A DNA stretch of 64,000 bases from Hypholoma sublateritium FD-334 SS-4 (taxonomy: Eukaryota > Basidiomycota > Agaricomycetes > Agaricales > Strophariaceae): NCBI GenBank assembly GCA_000827495.1, contig KN817538.1, forward strand, positions 302,977 to 366,976. The letters run 5' to 3'. Both the position numbers and the translations under genes were made by a program. Below the pieces are notes generated by a model. That model saw nothing but the letters and a program-made list of their open reading frames with translations, was not told the origin of the DNA and made no database searches. Shown in pieces: positions 21,280 through 32,561 of this stretch (positions within the stretch are counted from its first letter, which is position 1; each line of letters opens with the position of its first letter).

Positions 21280-24200
21280 TTAGGGAGGTTTCAATATGTC
21301 GCCCGCATCCGTACGCGGACGTTTTAACGGAGTCAAAGCTTCTCCCGCGTTGAATTGCAGGTTGCTTTCTTCTTCAGATTCTGGATCAAGTATATCATAG
21401 TCTTCTTCTTCTGAATGATTTTCGACTACGGCAGCTTTCCCGCGCAGAGGGGTGGATTTCGGAGCTTTGACCTTGCGCTTTCGGGCGCTCGGGATAGCAG
21501 GTTTGGCCATTGCGTCGATAACTTTGCATAAGTCGACATCGAAGCCCGCTCGCAAAAGAGCGTCAAACCAGAGCTTCTGGTTTTCGCGTGCAATGTCTCC
21601 CGGGCCTTTCACTTCGACGAATTTGCATTTATGTGTTGCCGGATTCCAGACAAACAAATCAGGTCCTCCGCTGCTTCTGCCTCGATAATCCTGGCAAAAT
21701 AAGATGCAGATGATAGCCAAAGATTCTGCCTCCATGCACTGGAAAGAATTGCAAATTAGTCTCGAGATTGAATGTCAAAATGAAATTGCTTGCCTCGATC
21801 ATTTCCATAAGGTCGTCTCTGGTGCAGAAATCCCAATTGACGCACAAACACATAGTCCTCTTTTCTCTGTATTTGTCATCGTGCCGCCGAACAATTTCTT
21901 TGGCTTTGCCATCTCGAATCTCACGCAGGCGATCATCGATGAGCGATTGTCGAGCGTAATAGAAGGAATCCTCGACGATATCCAGGGGGGCTTTTTGGAA
22001 AGCGGTTTCAAATGCCCCTGGGATGTCCGCAAATAGGATATCCCAGAACAGCAGCCCAAACAAGGTTTTCAGAATTTGGGTTTCTGAATGAACGCTTTGC
22101 AAAAGATGTGAGCTCGAACTAGGCGCAATAAACAAATAATGTATCTGATAGCATACCCGCGAAATCCTTGGCCTTCGTAGAACTCTAGTGCACGTGTTTC
22201 AACGTCGACAATTTGGCCATTTTTCCCTTGCCATCTCGACTTCTGCCCCGTCTTCTTCTTTGGGAGGGGAACCTACAATGGTACAAGTCATGCCTGAGAG
22301 GCGAAGAAATACCCCAAGGCAAAAAAGGCGCCTTACCGTTTCGGGCTGTTTGGGATTTGACACACCTTTCGAGATCGTTGCATAGGCGCCGATGCCAACT
22401 TCAGGACTGTTTTCTTTTCCGTTGATGGGACGACCGATTGTATCAAGGATGAGAACATCATGGTGTCGAACAGCTATGATTTCGATGATATTTGCTTCGC
22501 GTAATTCTGCCGCGCACTGCGATCGATCCTCTCGCGGAATCTTTAAAGTTTTCTCGACTGCGATCAACCGTCTCATTAAACTTGGACGCCAAACTAGAAG
22601 TTATGTACGGTGTGAACGCTATATAAACATGGGCATGGAAAGGAAACGTACCTATTCCAGTGTCTGAATCCATGAGGGCCTCCTTGAGTCCTTCAAGGAG
22701 TTTGTAGAGCACATCTGTCCTGTCAGAGGCATTGGTAGCCCTAGTTTTGAGGTGACCAAGAACGATTGCCCTTCTTTCATATAATTTTCCCCGCTTTCCA
22801 CGACTCCAAAACTGCTGGGATAAAAGGTGCTCGAGCATCTGGAGTTCAAGTCCGTATTCCTTTAGTGGCCCTAGGGCCTTGATGGCCTTGTAAAGCATGC
22901 GGGTGTATACGTAACCTATCAGTAGGCGGTGAGATTGGCTAGGACAAAAGTGTGGAAAAGACCTGCCAGTTTCGAACCGCTGCAGCCCAGACGGCCTGTC
23001 TGTATAGTCCTGAAGTTCTTTGGCAGCGCGTGCTACGAGATGCTCCTGCCATATAGGGAAGATATACTTCTCGAGACATTCTTTGACTCTTTCCTCTTTC
23101 TTCACTTCTGGTACGAACTCGTCGTCATCTGCTGGTTCCTCGCCGGCTACAGACCCGTCGCACAGGCCCTCAGCGTTGATCGACGTGGGTGAGTCCAACT
23201 GTGAAAAGAGAGAGACGCTGCGTAGCGTCCGTACAGGCGTTTTCAGCGGGGTAGTCGATGGCCCTGCTAAGCGTGGTGTCATTGGAGTTGTAAATTGATT
23301 TCGGGACCGTGAAGGCGCCTTCGTCGCTTTGCGTCCAGGTTTCTCGGGAGGGGGGTCAATAATTTCAAGGACACAATGCTCGGCTTCTAAGGCTTTTTCA
23401 TACTCAAGATACTCGTAACGAGATTCCCATATCTCCGTGCTGCGCGTTGTGTTGTACGGGGTATAATTCCACTTCTTAAATTTGGTAAGAAGCGAAGGCA
23501 GCAGCAACGTTGTTGGGTAATCGATCTCGCGATAATAAATTATGTGAAGTCTCCTGACAAGACGGAAAAAGTCGAAGTTGACCCGGGTGCATTTCCCTAG
23601 GATTAATGAGACATCTGTGATGTACACATGGAATGCCAGAACATACCAAGCAATTTGAGCGCCATCTCCTTCAGCCGTTCCTGTTGGTTCTGACTCTTGG
23701 TCTTGCTGCAATTATTTACACGCTGGAAGGGGAGCTGAGTTTGTCGCATTCCATCATCTCGCCCCTTCCCTTTATTCTTTGGAAGCGGGCGAAAGGTCAG
23801 GATGCTCTGCGAAGATGCATGCGCACGAAGCGCATATATCATGTCAGACTTCTGAAGCGAGCTCCTCAGTTAGTGAAAGAGAATTGTGTATAAAAAAATA
23901 TTTACATTAGACGTCTTGGGTTTACATTTCATTCTTTTTACAAGTTCTTGAAGCTGAGGGTTCGTGAGTTTGAAGAGAATTTCTTCGAGGGTCATTGTCG
24001 TTTCGTCTTGACAAAAGTAGTCGAGGTTCATGATACCAGGATTCGAATGGATGATAGCTTGGAGAGGATTCATATCGGTAGCTGACGCGTGGTCCTGAGT
24101 GAACGATGTTTCCGAGTACACGGGGGGACTTGTCTCTGTCAACATTGGTTTGACGTCTTCCTCGTCCTTGTCTAATGTCAAGTCGATGACTTCTAACCCC

Positions 24201-24766
24201 AGTTCTTTTTTCACCTCTAACACCTTGTCCTCTTCCTTGATGGATACTGGCGTTTCTTCGTTGAATAGGGAAACCGTCGGTTTGCAAAGTTCAGATAAAG
24301 CACCGAGAATCTCGTCTTTTGTTAGTCTCTTCTCGAAGCTGCTCAGGCTCGTGATGGGATGCCAAGCGTTCGCCTTGCGGAGAACAAGTCGTACAAGACA
24401 GTAACGCGAGTTATCTAGCGTTTTACTTAGCTTTTGAGATATGGGTGCTAACCGATTTGCTCACAGTGTAGCTTGTCAAAGTTTTCTAGAGCGTTAATTT
24501 CTTCCGGAGAGAGAAGGCCATGTTCGTGTTCGATAACAGTATTGACCATGCCTTTTTACAACATTTTGGCAACATTAGCATGTTTATCCGGCTTACAATC
24601 TAGCAGGAAACCAACCTTCGAATACGGTGACATAGGCGGATGGCATGCCTTTAGTGAATCTTCGTTCGTCCTCTTTGTCGAAGTCTTCTTCGATTGAGTC
24701 TGTGGTTGCTGTGTCGCCGCCAAAGACCAGCTGTTGGATGAGTCTCTTCGGTGCTGTTTCCGCCAT
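21280..24766 (-). CDS. FAN1: FAN1 structure-specific nuclease (Fanconi-associated nuclease 1)
   Basis: Nine exons in phase: 24766-24616, 24551-24465, 24414-23906, 23851-23647, 23596-22652, 22593-22337, 22272-22157, 22094-21794 and 21738-21280, for 1009 residues. FAN1 cuts branched DNA and helps repair interstrand crosslinks in the nucleus. The C-terminal VRR-NUC domain shows Pro883-Asp884 and the Glu899-Val-Lys901 motif in 'FVEVKGPGD', the PD-(D/E)XK active site. 'DYRGRSSGGPDL' is the family hallmark. A SAP-like DNA-binding segment spans about 219-275 ('EEILFKLTNPQLQELVKRMK'), and helical TPR-like sequence fills the middle ('FWSRGKRGKLYERRA'). The last intron begins with GC (21793) rather than GT, within a good AG|GCAAGC donor. 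A 17-residue segment near the TPR start ('FPHFCPSQSHRLL') is unlike the family and sits between gt and ag, but its removal would shift the frame. Confidence 0.9.
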
Positions 24767-26243
24767 ATTCAAATTTCAAGATCAAACAAGTTCAGATGGT
24801 GTTCATTAGATAGCAATAGAGATTAAGTGTGCTCCAAGATGGTCAGACGGAAAGGTTATGTACAATGAACGCAGAGTCCACCGGCAGCAGAACCAGAGGC
24901 CCAACCCTAGCGTGGGGTAAAGTAAACGACGAACTAGTCACAAACTGTGGCAAAATCACCTGAGCATCGTCACGGCGCGAATGAAGTCACGAACACTGCC
25001 GAGCAGCAGTACTTCGCTCGTAAATCAGTGGCGAATAAGCGTACTTATTTTCAATCATCCCAATAAATTATCTGGACTCATGTTAATAGATACAAGACGA
25101 TACCGAATCCGCGAATGATTCAACTTCTAAACAGAAATATGCTAAATAATTTGAAGTAAATGTAAGTAAGTACATCGAAAACCAATCAAGGAAAAGAAAC
25201 AGGTCAAATGAATGGACTTCAAAATGGGTCAACACATATACGCATCTGGCAGTGGAGGAATCATACGCAACGAAACTCACTGTGGTATAACTTGTGTCAT
25301 CAAAAGGACTTATTTCATGTCAGTGCCACGGCATTGCGTACGGACATCACGAGCCTGCAGTCCGGCGAGCAATATATTCTTCGTTGTGTAAGAGTATGCA
25401 GTCTAGAGACCAATGTATATCCGGATTACTGGAGGTGTAATTAACGTGGCTATTGGGCAGGTTTAATTTATTAGTGCTGAGGTCCTAGATAGATTTGCGT
25501 GCGAGACGTACATTTAAGGTTAAAGTGTGGTGGACGAAGTCCCAATCACTTGGTGCCCCAGATGAGAGCGACAGGATACTGATTTAGCACCGCAGATGAT
25601 TGGCCCGTCTTGAGTCCGAGAAGACACCTGCGGGGAAGGAAGAAGACGAGCATCGATATGCAGGTCGAACGTGAGGTACCTCAAGTATACGATCGTGAAG
25701 TCGGTGCATCATGTATGAGAACGACCGCTGACAGCAAGAAACAGCAAAGAAAATAAGATGAGATCATGAGAACTGGAGTACTGGGGCAATCCAACTATGT
25801 CCAGAAGCGATCGTGGCACTCGGTGAAACGTTGCCGTCTATTTTCGCTCTTGGAAGCTGCCGGAGGGGGTGCCTGTCAGATCTTGAAGGATCGTCCTAAC
25901 TTTCTAGCTTCTGAGACAAGCTATGAAGCAGCTGAAGGGTTGGCTACACATGCCACAGTCATAGAATTGTAGGAACACAGTGATGCGGGGTAAACGAGCG
26001 CCTAATACCAGTTGACCAGTGGTGGCGCGGAGAGAAAGCATTCCCAAAATGGAGTCGACGCCGGGAATATGCGCCCGGTTTGGATGGCAGTAAACATGTG
26101 ACACTACTTCGGCCGATGGAGTGATCGGCCGGCGAGATCGAGTCAATTTCGTTGGAGTAAATAACTTGAAGTTTTGCACTTGTTCTGCATTTCCCAAAGG
26201 CCGTCTGTTTCCCCCCTTCTACTCTCTTTTACATCTCATCAAA
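24767..26243. other. Divergent intergenic region between FAN1 and ILV2
   Basis: About 1.5 kb with no supported coding sequence. It must carry the FAN1 promoter near 24770-24900 and the ILV2 promoter upstream of 26244; the last 40 bp before ILV2 are pyrimidine-rich. I found no clear general-control or Leu3-type site by eye. Confidence 0.5.
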
Positions 26244-28576
26244 ATGGCGTTGCCTGCCACAAGATCCATGCGCGTACCAGCAGCGCCGAAGGTGACGCTT
26301 GCCCGCTGCAAGACCACTCTCGCGTCGACCAATGCGTCCTCCATGGTCGATGCAAAGTCCAGAGTGCAGGAGCACGCTCGCAATATTAGCCGCTCGACCG
26401 CAGCCAAAGCAACCCCTGCACCCGCTGTGTAAGTGGACACAAGCGCATCAGATCCTCTCCTCCCGCACTAATTTTGGCGCAGACGGCCCTCCCCGGCTCC
26501 TGGTTTTCAACAGATCCCCACTCCGAGCAATGCCAGACTGCCCGCATCGCATATCAACGGACCGGGACTGGCACCCAATGCGCCCCTGGACCACACCTTC
26601 GTTGGCCTTTCAGGCGGCCAGATTTTCCATGAGATGATGCTGCGCCATGGCGTTAAGCACGTCTTCGGCTACCCAGGCGGCGCCATCCTCCCCGTGTTCG
26701 ATGCCATCTACCAATCGCCTCACTTCGACTTTGTCCTGCCCCGTCACGAGCAAGGCGCAGGCCATATGGCCGAGGGCTACGCGCGCGTGTCCGGACTCCC
26801 CGGTGTCGTTCTCGTCACGTCGGGCCCCGGCGCAACAAATGTCATTACCCCTATGCAGGACGCCCTCTCGGACGGTATTCCTCTCGTTGTGTTCTCCGGT
26901 CAGGTCGCCACCTCCGCTATCGGCTCGGACGCCTTCCAGGAGGCCGACATTGTCGGCATTTCAAGAAGTTGCACGAAATGGAACGTGATGGTGAAGAACA
27001 TCGAGGAGCTCCCCCGACGGATTAACGAGGCTTTCAAGATCGCGACCTCGGGTCGTCCTGGTCCCGTCCTGGTTGATCTACCGAAGGATGTCACCGCCGG
27101 CATCCTGCGCACTCCTTTGCCATACAAGGCCACCACCCCCGGCATCAATCTCGGATTGCCCATGAACCCTCTGCAGATGTCCGAGGTGCCCATCGACCTC
27201 TCTCTCATCAAGCAAGCGGCAAAGATGATCAACCAGGCGCGGAAGCCCGTGATTTACGCCGGAAACGGTGTCTTGTCGTCGCCTGCGGGCCCCAAGCTTC
27301 TCGCTCTGCTCGCCGACAACGGCAACATCCCTGTGTGCACGACGCTGCAGGGCCTCGGTGCGTTCGACGAGACGAAGGACAAGAGCTTGCACATGCTCGG
27401 TATGCACGGTAGTGCCTACGCTAATCTCGCGATCCAGAATGCGGACGTGATCATTGCTCTCGGTGCTCGCTTCGACGATCGCGTAACTGGAAAGGTCGAC
27501 ACCTTTGCACCTGCGGCTAAACTAGCGGCGTCGCAAGGCCGCGGTGGCATCATCCACTTCGAGATCCAACCCAAGAACGTGAACAAGGTCGTCGAGGCGC
27601 AGATCCCCGTCGTCGGCGATGTTGTGGCGAGCTTGGCTGCGTTGGTGCCTCTGATTGAGAGCTCACCGCGCGAGGCATGGTTCGATGACATCAAAACCTG
27701 GAAGGAGTCCTATCCATTCACGTTCGAACCATCGGAGAAGGGCCAGAAGATGAAGCCACAAGAGGTTGTTGAGGAGCTCGACAAGCAGACGCGTGACAGG
27801 AAGGACGAGGTAATCATCTCGACTGGTGTCGGCCAACATCAGATGTGGGCCGCGCAACACTTCAGGTGGAAACACCCGCGCACGATGGTTACTTCCGGTG
27901 GACTCGGTGTAAGTCTTCATTCATACACCTTTCGTTCAAATTTTGACATTTGCACGTCTTCAGACGATGGGTTTCGGCCTTCCCGCCGCCATCGGCGCCA
28001 AAGTCGCTGCTCCACAAAAGACCGTTGTCGACATCGACGGTGACGCGTCGTTCAGCATGACCGCCATGGAGCTCGCTACCGCCTCGCAGTATGACATCGG
28101 TGTCAAAGTTCTCGTGTTCAACAACGAATTCCAAGGAATGGTGCAGCAATGGCAAGGTACGTAACTGCTACATGTCGATCGTTGAATTTGGCTAAATATA
28201 TGCGCGTTGTTCAGATCTGTTCTACGACAAGCGCTACTCGCACACGAAGATGACGAACCCAGACTTCATCCTCCTCGCGCAGTCGATGGGCGTGCATGCC
28301 ATCAGGTGTCACACGGCTGAGGAGCTGCCCGCGAAGATGAAGGAGTTCCTGGAGTACGATGGGTCGCGGCCCGTGTTGATGGAGTGCTTGGTGGAGAAGA
28401 ACGAGCATGTGTTCCCAATGGTGCGTAATCAGTTTGACAGCAGACTATTTTTGGAATCACCGTGCTCACGAATTTCTGCGCAGGTCCCCGCTGGGAAGGC
28501 TCTCCACGAGCAGATGATGCATCCCTCGCTGGCGGGTGTCATTGAGCGAATGAAGTCGAGGGTCTCGAAAGCCTAA
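26244..28576 (+). CDS. ILV2: Acetolactate synthase catalytic subunit, mitochondrial
   Basis: Five exons, 26244-26428, 26483-27908, 27964-28156, 28215-28420 and 28484-28576, give 700 residues. The enzyme joins two pyruvates, or pyruvate and 2-oxobutyrate, in the first shared step of valine, leucine and isoleucine synthesis, using thiamine diphosphate, FAD and Mg. The N-terminus is rich in Ala, Arg, Ser and Thr and lacks acids, as expected for mitochondrial import. 'HVFGYPGGAILPVFDAIY' and 'RHEQGAGHMAEGYAR' (with the catalytic Glu) are diagnostic. The ThDP/Mg motif reads 'DIDGDASFSM' and ends with 'NNEFQGMVQQWQ'. The C-terminus 'HEQMMHPSLAGVIERMKSR' is normal for fungi. The first exon is set by the import peptide and a clean GT-AG intron. 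The gene is single here and far from other pathway genes. Confidence 0.97.
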
Positions 28577-30046
28577 GCGGTTCAGCCAGATTAAGAAAAT
28601 AAGAACGAAGAAAACAATGGAAACGAACTAATCGTGAAAACACCGCTCGCCATCCAGGCTTCTCGAGCATTCTTCTCAAACGCATAACCGCTCTGTACAA
28701 CATGCATCCAACCGGTACCCCTGCATCATCGCACCCCATCTATTCTTTCATCGGCATCTTTGGTTTTTCCTGCTCATTTACTCACGGCCCCATATCCTTT
28801 TCACGCCGTCTCCAGTCTGCCCGCATGCGCGTCTACCCAAACACAAAATCCTCAGCGGCTTTTACTCCAATCTTTTCATGTACATCTAGGCTTATTCGCC
28901 CCCTTTCGACATCAAACAACCTTAAAAGTTGGCCGCATCCCCGCCTATCGGTCGGAGTATATGGCTGACGTCGTCCGCTAACAACCCAACCCATCTTGCA
29001 ACTCTCCCACTGCATTTTTCCGCTTTTTATTCACGTATTCATACTTATGCCCCTCTCTTTCACGGTCTTTCTTCACGATCTTATTGTGGCTTGCTCTGAG
29101 TATGAATATCAAACCAAATTTCATCTTCCACGTAGTGTATCAATTAAAACGGGCTTCTTTCCGGGCTATCTACGTGCATGCGCTTTGAGCTTGATCGATG
29201 AGGGCTTTCAAAGAACGGGCAACACTGCGCATTGAGTCCCGTCCCCATAGGCGTTCATACGCGCTAGACCGGGAGCATCAATTGGGTTCCAGCTGGCTTG
29301 AACGACGCATTCTCCCACCGCGTCCTCAGTTCTATATGATCCCCACTGGTCTGCGAATTCAATTGTCAGCGATTGATCAAGGGATGTAATATACGTTGTA
29401 CACCGTGGATGATCTCAGGGCAGCGCCGAGCAATCAATAAATTGCCGATTTCAGAAGCGCTGGTCAAGTCTCCATTTGGGTTTCGGGTCCACACTGAGAA
29501 CGCCCCCGGCGGTACCTACGTTGTTTGCCTTAACCATAACCTATATATGAGGCCGACATGTAGCGGCGGTGCCCAATACGTAGTGCTTTCTACCACACTT
29601 GCACAATTTTCATTTTTTCTTGTCGATGAAAAGTTGTATGTACATTGTGTAAATTAACATTGCGTGACCTTCTGTCGATGTCACAAAATCGCACATTGTG
29701 CGAATCATTATCAACGTCGATTACTAGCATTCAGAGATTGGATTTATTCAATGCGCGCTACAGCGCTGAAAGCTCGTCTTCATCAAGTCCTTACATGCGC
29801 CGAGCCCTTAGCAATGTCATAGGCGGAATGTCATCGAGAGCTGGAAAATTCAAAACGGTCTCTGATACCTATTGCCCCATAAATTGTGGAGGTGTATATT
29901 ACACTCCCCCTCATAAGTTGATCTTGCTTTGCTTTCGAAAACGTCGAAGGTATATGTGGGGGAGATGGCTTCAAGGAAGCCTCAAGGGTATCATTATTTA
30001 CTTCGGAGGATATTAAAGAAGGGATAGGTCGAAGAACACCAGATAA
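28577..30046. other. Intergenic, no gene supported
   Basis: About 1.5 kb between the ILV2 stop and the 3' end of the next gene. Several short frames exist on both strands but none shows family motifs, splice continuity or unusual codon use. Confidence 0.5.
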
Positions 30047-31469
30047 TTAGTACGAAGCACCCCAAATTGGAGCGATGCGGTCAATTTCATCGCCGTCGCG
30101 TCCCCAGAATGCAACCAGGCCCCACGCGCCAGGGGAGCCTGCGTCGGTCGGCACAGTCGCGGTCGTGCAGTCACTGGTAGTTTTACCAGCCGAGAGTGTG
30201 CGACCCTGGTTCGTTGTAACCTGGAGGTAGAACACCCGTGTCGTGTCGCTGTACTTTCCTGTGCACGCGTAGACGGACGTGACGCGCTCTCCGGAGGCGA
30301 TTGCAAGCGTGTATGCCGTGCCACCTGTACCGCCGTGCGTTGTCGTCGTCGAAGCGGTGCCGGAGACAGTGGTATAAGAAACTCCGTCGACGCGGTTACC
30401 ACCGCGGATCGTAATGGAAGTGAGCTTGGGGATCGTGCTACCGCTGAGTAGCGCGGGTACGTCATTGAAGTGCGCGCCATGTGGGCCGCCGATGGGGTCG
30501 GCCAGGCGGATCGCAGAGGAGAGTTTCCACGAAACAGTGCTCGTGAGCGGGTAGTGGTCGCTTAGTGGCGCGCCTGTGCTGTTGACGAACGCGTCGTTGG
30601 GGTTGGCGATTGTTGTCGCGGGGAACGCGAGCGCGGGGCTTGCGCGGAGGAACATCTTGTCGACGACCTCGCACGCCATCATCTGCGCCTGCGTTGTGCC
30701 TGCTGCGAAGGGGAAGTCACAGACGAGCGCGGCGGCCCCCGAGGCCGGGTATACGCCGGCGCGGATATCGGCGATCCAGAGATCCGTTGTACCAGTACTG
30801 CTCAGGAACGTATGCAACGCGTCCGAGTCGCGGGTGTATCGCGAGTTCGTGTCGCCCATGACGATAGCGGGCATGCCGATAGACCAGGTGGCCATGTACG
30901 CCGAGACCTGCGCCAAATTCTTCGCGCGTGCGGCAATGTCCCCGGCTTCGTCTCCGGCGTCGGTGTGCAGGTTGTACACGTCGAGCCATGCACCGTCGGA
31001 GACACGCACGCGCATGAATGTGAACCCTTTGGGCGTGAGGCAGTCGCCACCGTTCAAGTTGCAGTCGCTCCATTTGACGCGGTCGAAGTCGATGAAGGGA
31101 AAGTCGGACAGCGTGTTGAGGCCCGAACCAATTGCAGCACCGCCAGAGGTAGCGGTACGGTAGGCATGCGAGTCAGATGCGTAGAGTTCTGCATGGTAGT
31201 TGAAGTCTTCTTGGACATTAATGATGTTGTATGGCTTCAGCCGGGGAGAAATGAGTGGAGTGTCTACGGACGGATCGCCGGAAGACAGAAGTTCTGCACC
31301 CAAACGTGGATTAACACCCGGGTATACAACCACATAGGTGAGAGGAAGGGACAGACATACCAGGAAGTCCAGCCACATTGTATGACAACAATGTAAGATT
31401 TCCGACGATCGTAGCAGCGAGGGTTGAACGAATGGACAGCGCCAAAAAGATGCAGGACCAGTGCAACAT
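30047..31469 (-). CDS. Secreted EEP-fold phosphoesterase fused to a jacalin-like lectin domain
   Basis: Two exons, 31469-31361 and 31293-30047, give 451 residues. A signal peptide covers residues 1-19. Residues 25-295 are an endonuclease/exonuclease/phosphatase fold: Asn31 in 'LLSYNVAGLP', Glu65 in 'NVQEDFNYH', His146 in 'YNLHTDAGD', Asp184 and Asn186 in 'MGDTNSR', and Asp282-His283 in 'SDHYPLT'. These are the metal and catalytic residues of the superfamily, so the enzyme is probably active on phosphodiesters. The jacalin-like part starts near 303 ('GGPHGAHFNDVP') and ends 'WGRDGDEIDRIAPIW', a beta-prism fold that binds sugars in other proteins. Substrate could be nucleic acid, phosphoinositide or sphingomyelin. 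The lectin part may tether the enzyme to glycans. The start is fixed by the signal peptide and the phase-1 intron. Confidence 0.85.
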
Positions 31470-32561
31470 TGTAACGAATGGGGAAGAAACAACGACAGAG
31501 GTGGCGGGTATCTCTCATTAAGGCATGCCTTTATAGCACCAGTGAAGTCGCACAACCGTTGCATCGGACATATGGGTTGTGAAGCTGACATTTGAACGTG
31601 CTCATAAAATATTGACAACGTGCGCTCACGGCGCCTGTTAGGCCTGAATACAGATAGGTGGATGAATCACAGGCTAGAGAAGGCATGTTACGAGATTGAG
31701 AAGCTCAAGGAACTTGTGAAGCACCCACCTTTTCAACATTATGAAGGACTGTTTGCGCGGATCGTGGCTGGTCAGGTGGGGTGTCGGAGGGTGTCGGTTC
31801 AGATAATAAGATTGAGTGGGTATGACCAAGAGCAGTTGATAAAACTAGAGTCATCAGTGGAATTTCGATTCTCTGGGCGTGGGGCGGAGGATAGATTTCC
31901 AGCGTAGATACATCATACGCCAAGAAAACCTTGACAAACGCGCCGCATGAACATGTGGTAGTATCGGAATCTTGCATTGGGCACAGTGGATCGAGGTAGA
32001 ACTTGTAGGTAGATCCAGGTCTGTCATGGAGAACCAGAGGCGAACTCGGAAAGAAAACTTGAGGCCAGGAAAAATGTCTCGGTACCTTGCAGACGTCGCA
32101 ATTTTCTCGTCAGTGCGTCGAATATTGGCGTAAAAGGAGGCGTTCAGTTATTTATTTCTGAAATTCAGCTATCGAATCTAAGGAAATGGCAGTCTCTGAG
32201 AGCGTTGAGGTGCGGCTGAGGTCGTCGAACGATCATCGATTTAGTTTCTGCGGTAAGGATTTATTTCGTATCCCCATTGCTTTTCTTTGTGAAGCCACTT
32301 ACAAAAACTTCGGGTCGACAGAATATTTGAGTCTAGTTAGACGAACAATCGACAATTGACGATACGGAGATTGAGGTCAGGTCATGGTGAGAGTCACTTG
32401 TTGAAAGTCGGCAATAAACGCGCATCGCCGGCGGGCGTATTTAGCCGAGCCCCGCTTGCCACATACAACAACGCTGAAAGGCTTCGTTTTTGAACTGAGA
32501 TAGGAATCCTTGCGGCAGCGCAGGTTTACTTCTCTGATTCCATACTATCTTCTCATTCTGA
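31470..32561. other. Intergenic with an unresolved open stretch at 31741-32095
   Basis: On the minus strand 31741-32095 stays open for about 118 codons with protein-like content ('STYKFYLDPLCPM', 'FVKVFLAYDVSTLEIYPPP') and is bordered by a possible acceptor and a GTGGGT donor, which could be an internal exon. The plus strand is also open over part of it. No start, partner exon or family was found. The region 32100-32561 holds the presumed promoter of the RING gene. Confidence 0.3.

Noticed and set aside
22652..23596. A gt...ag stretch of about 47 nt inside FAN1 exon 5 as a possible intron
   Set aside because: Removing it shifts the frame, while reading through keeps the FAN1 frame open; it is kept as an unusual insertion.
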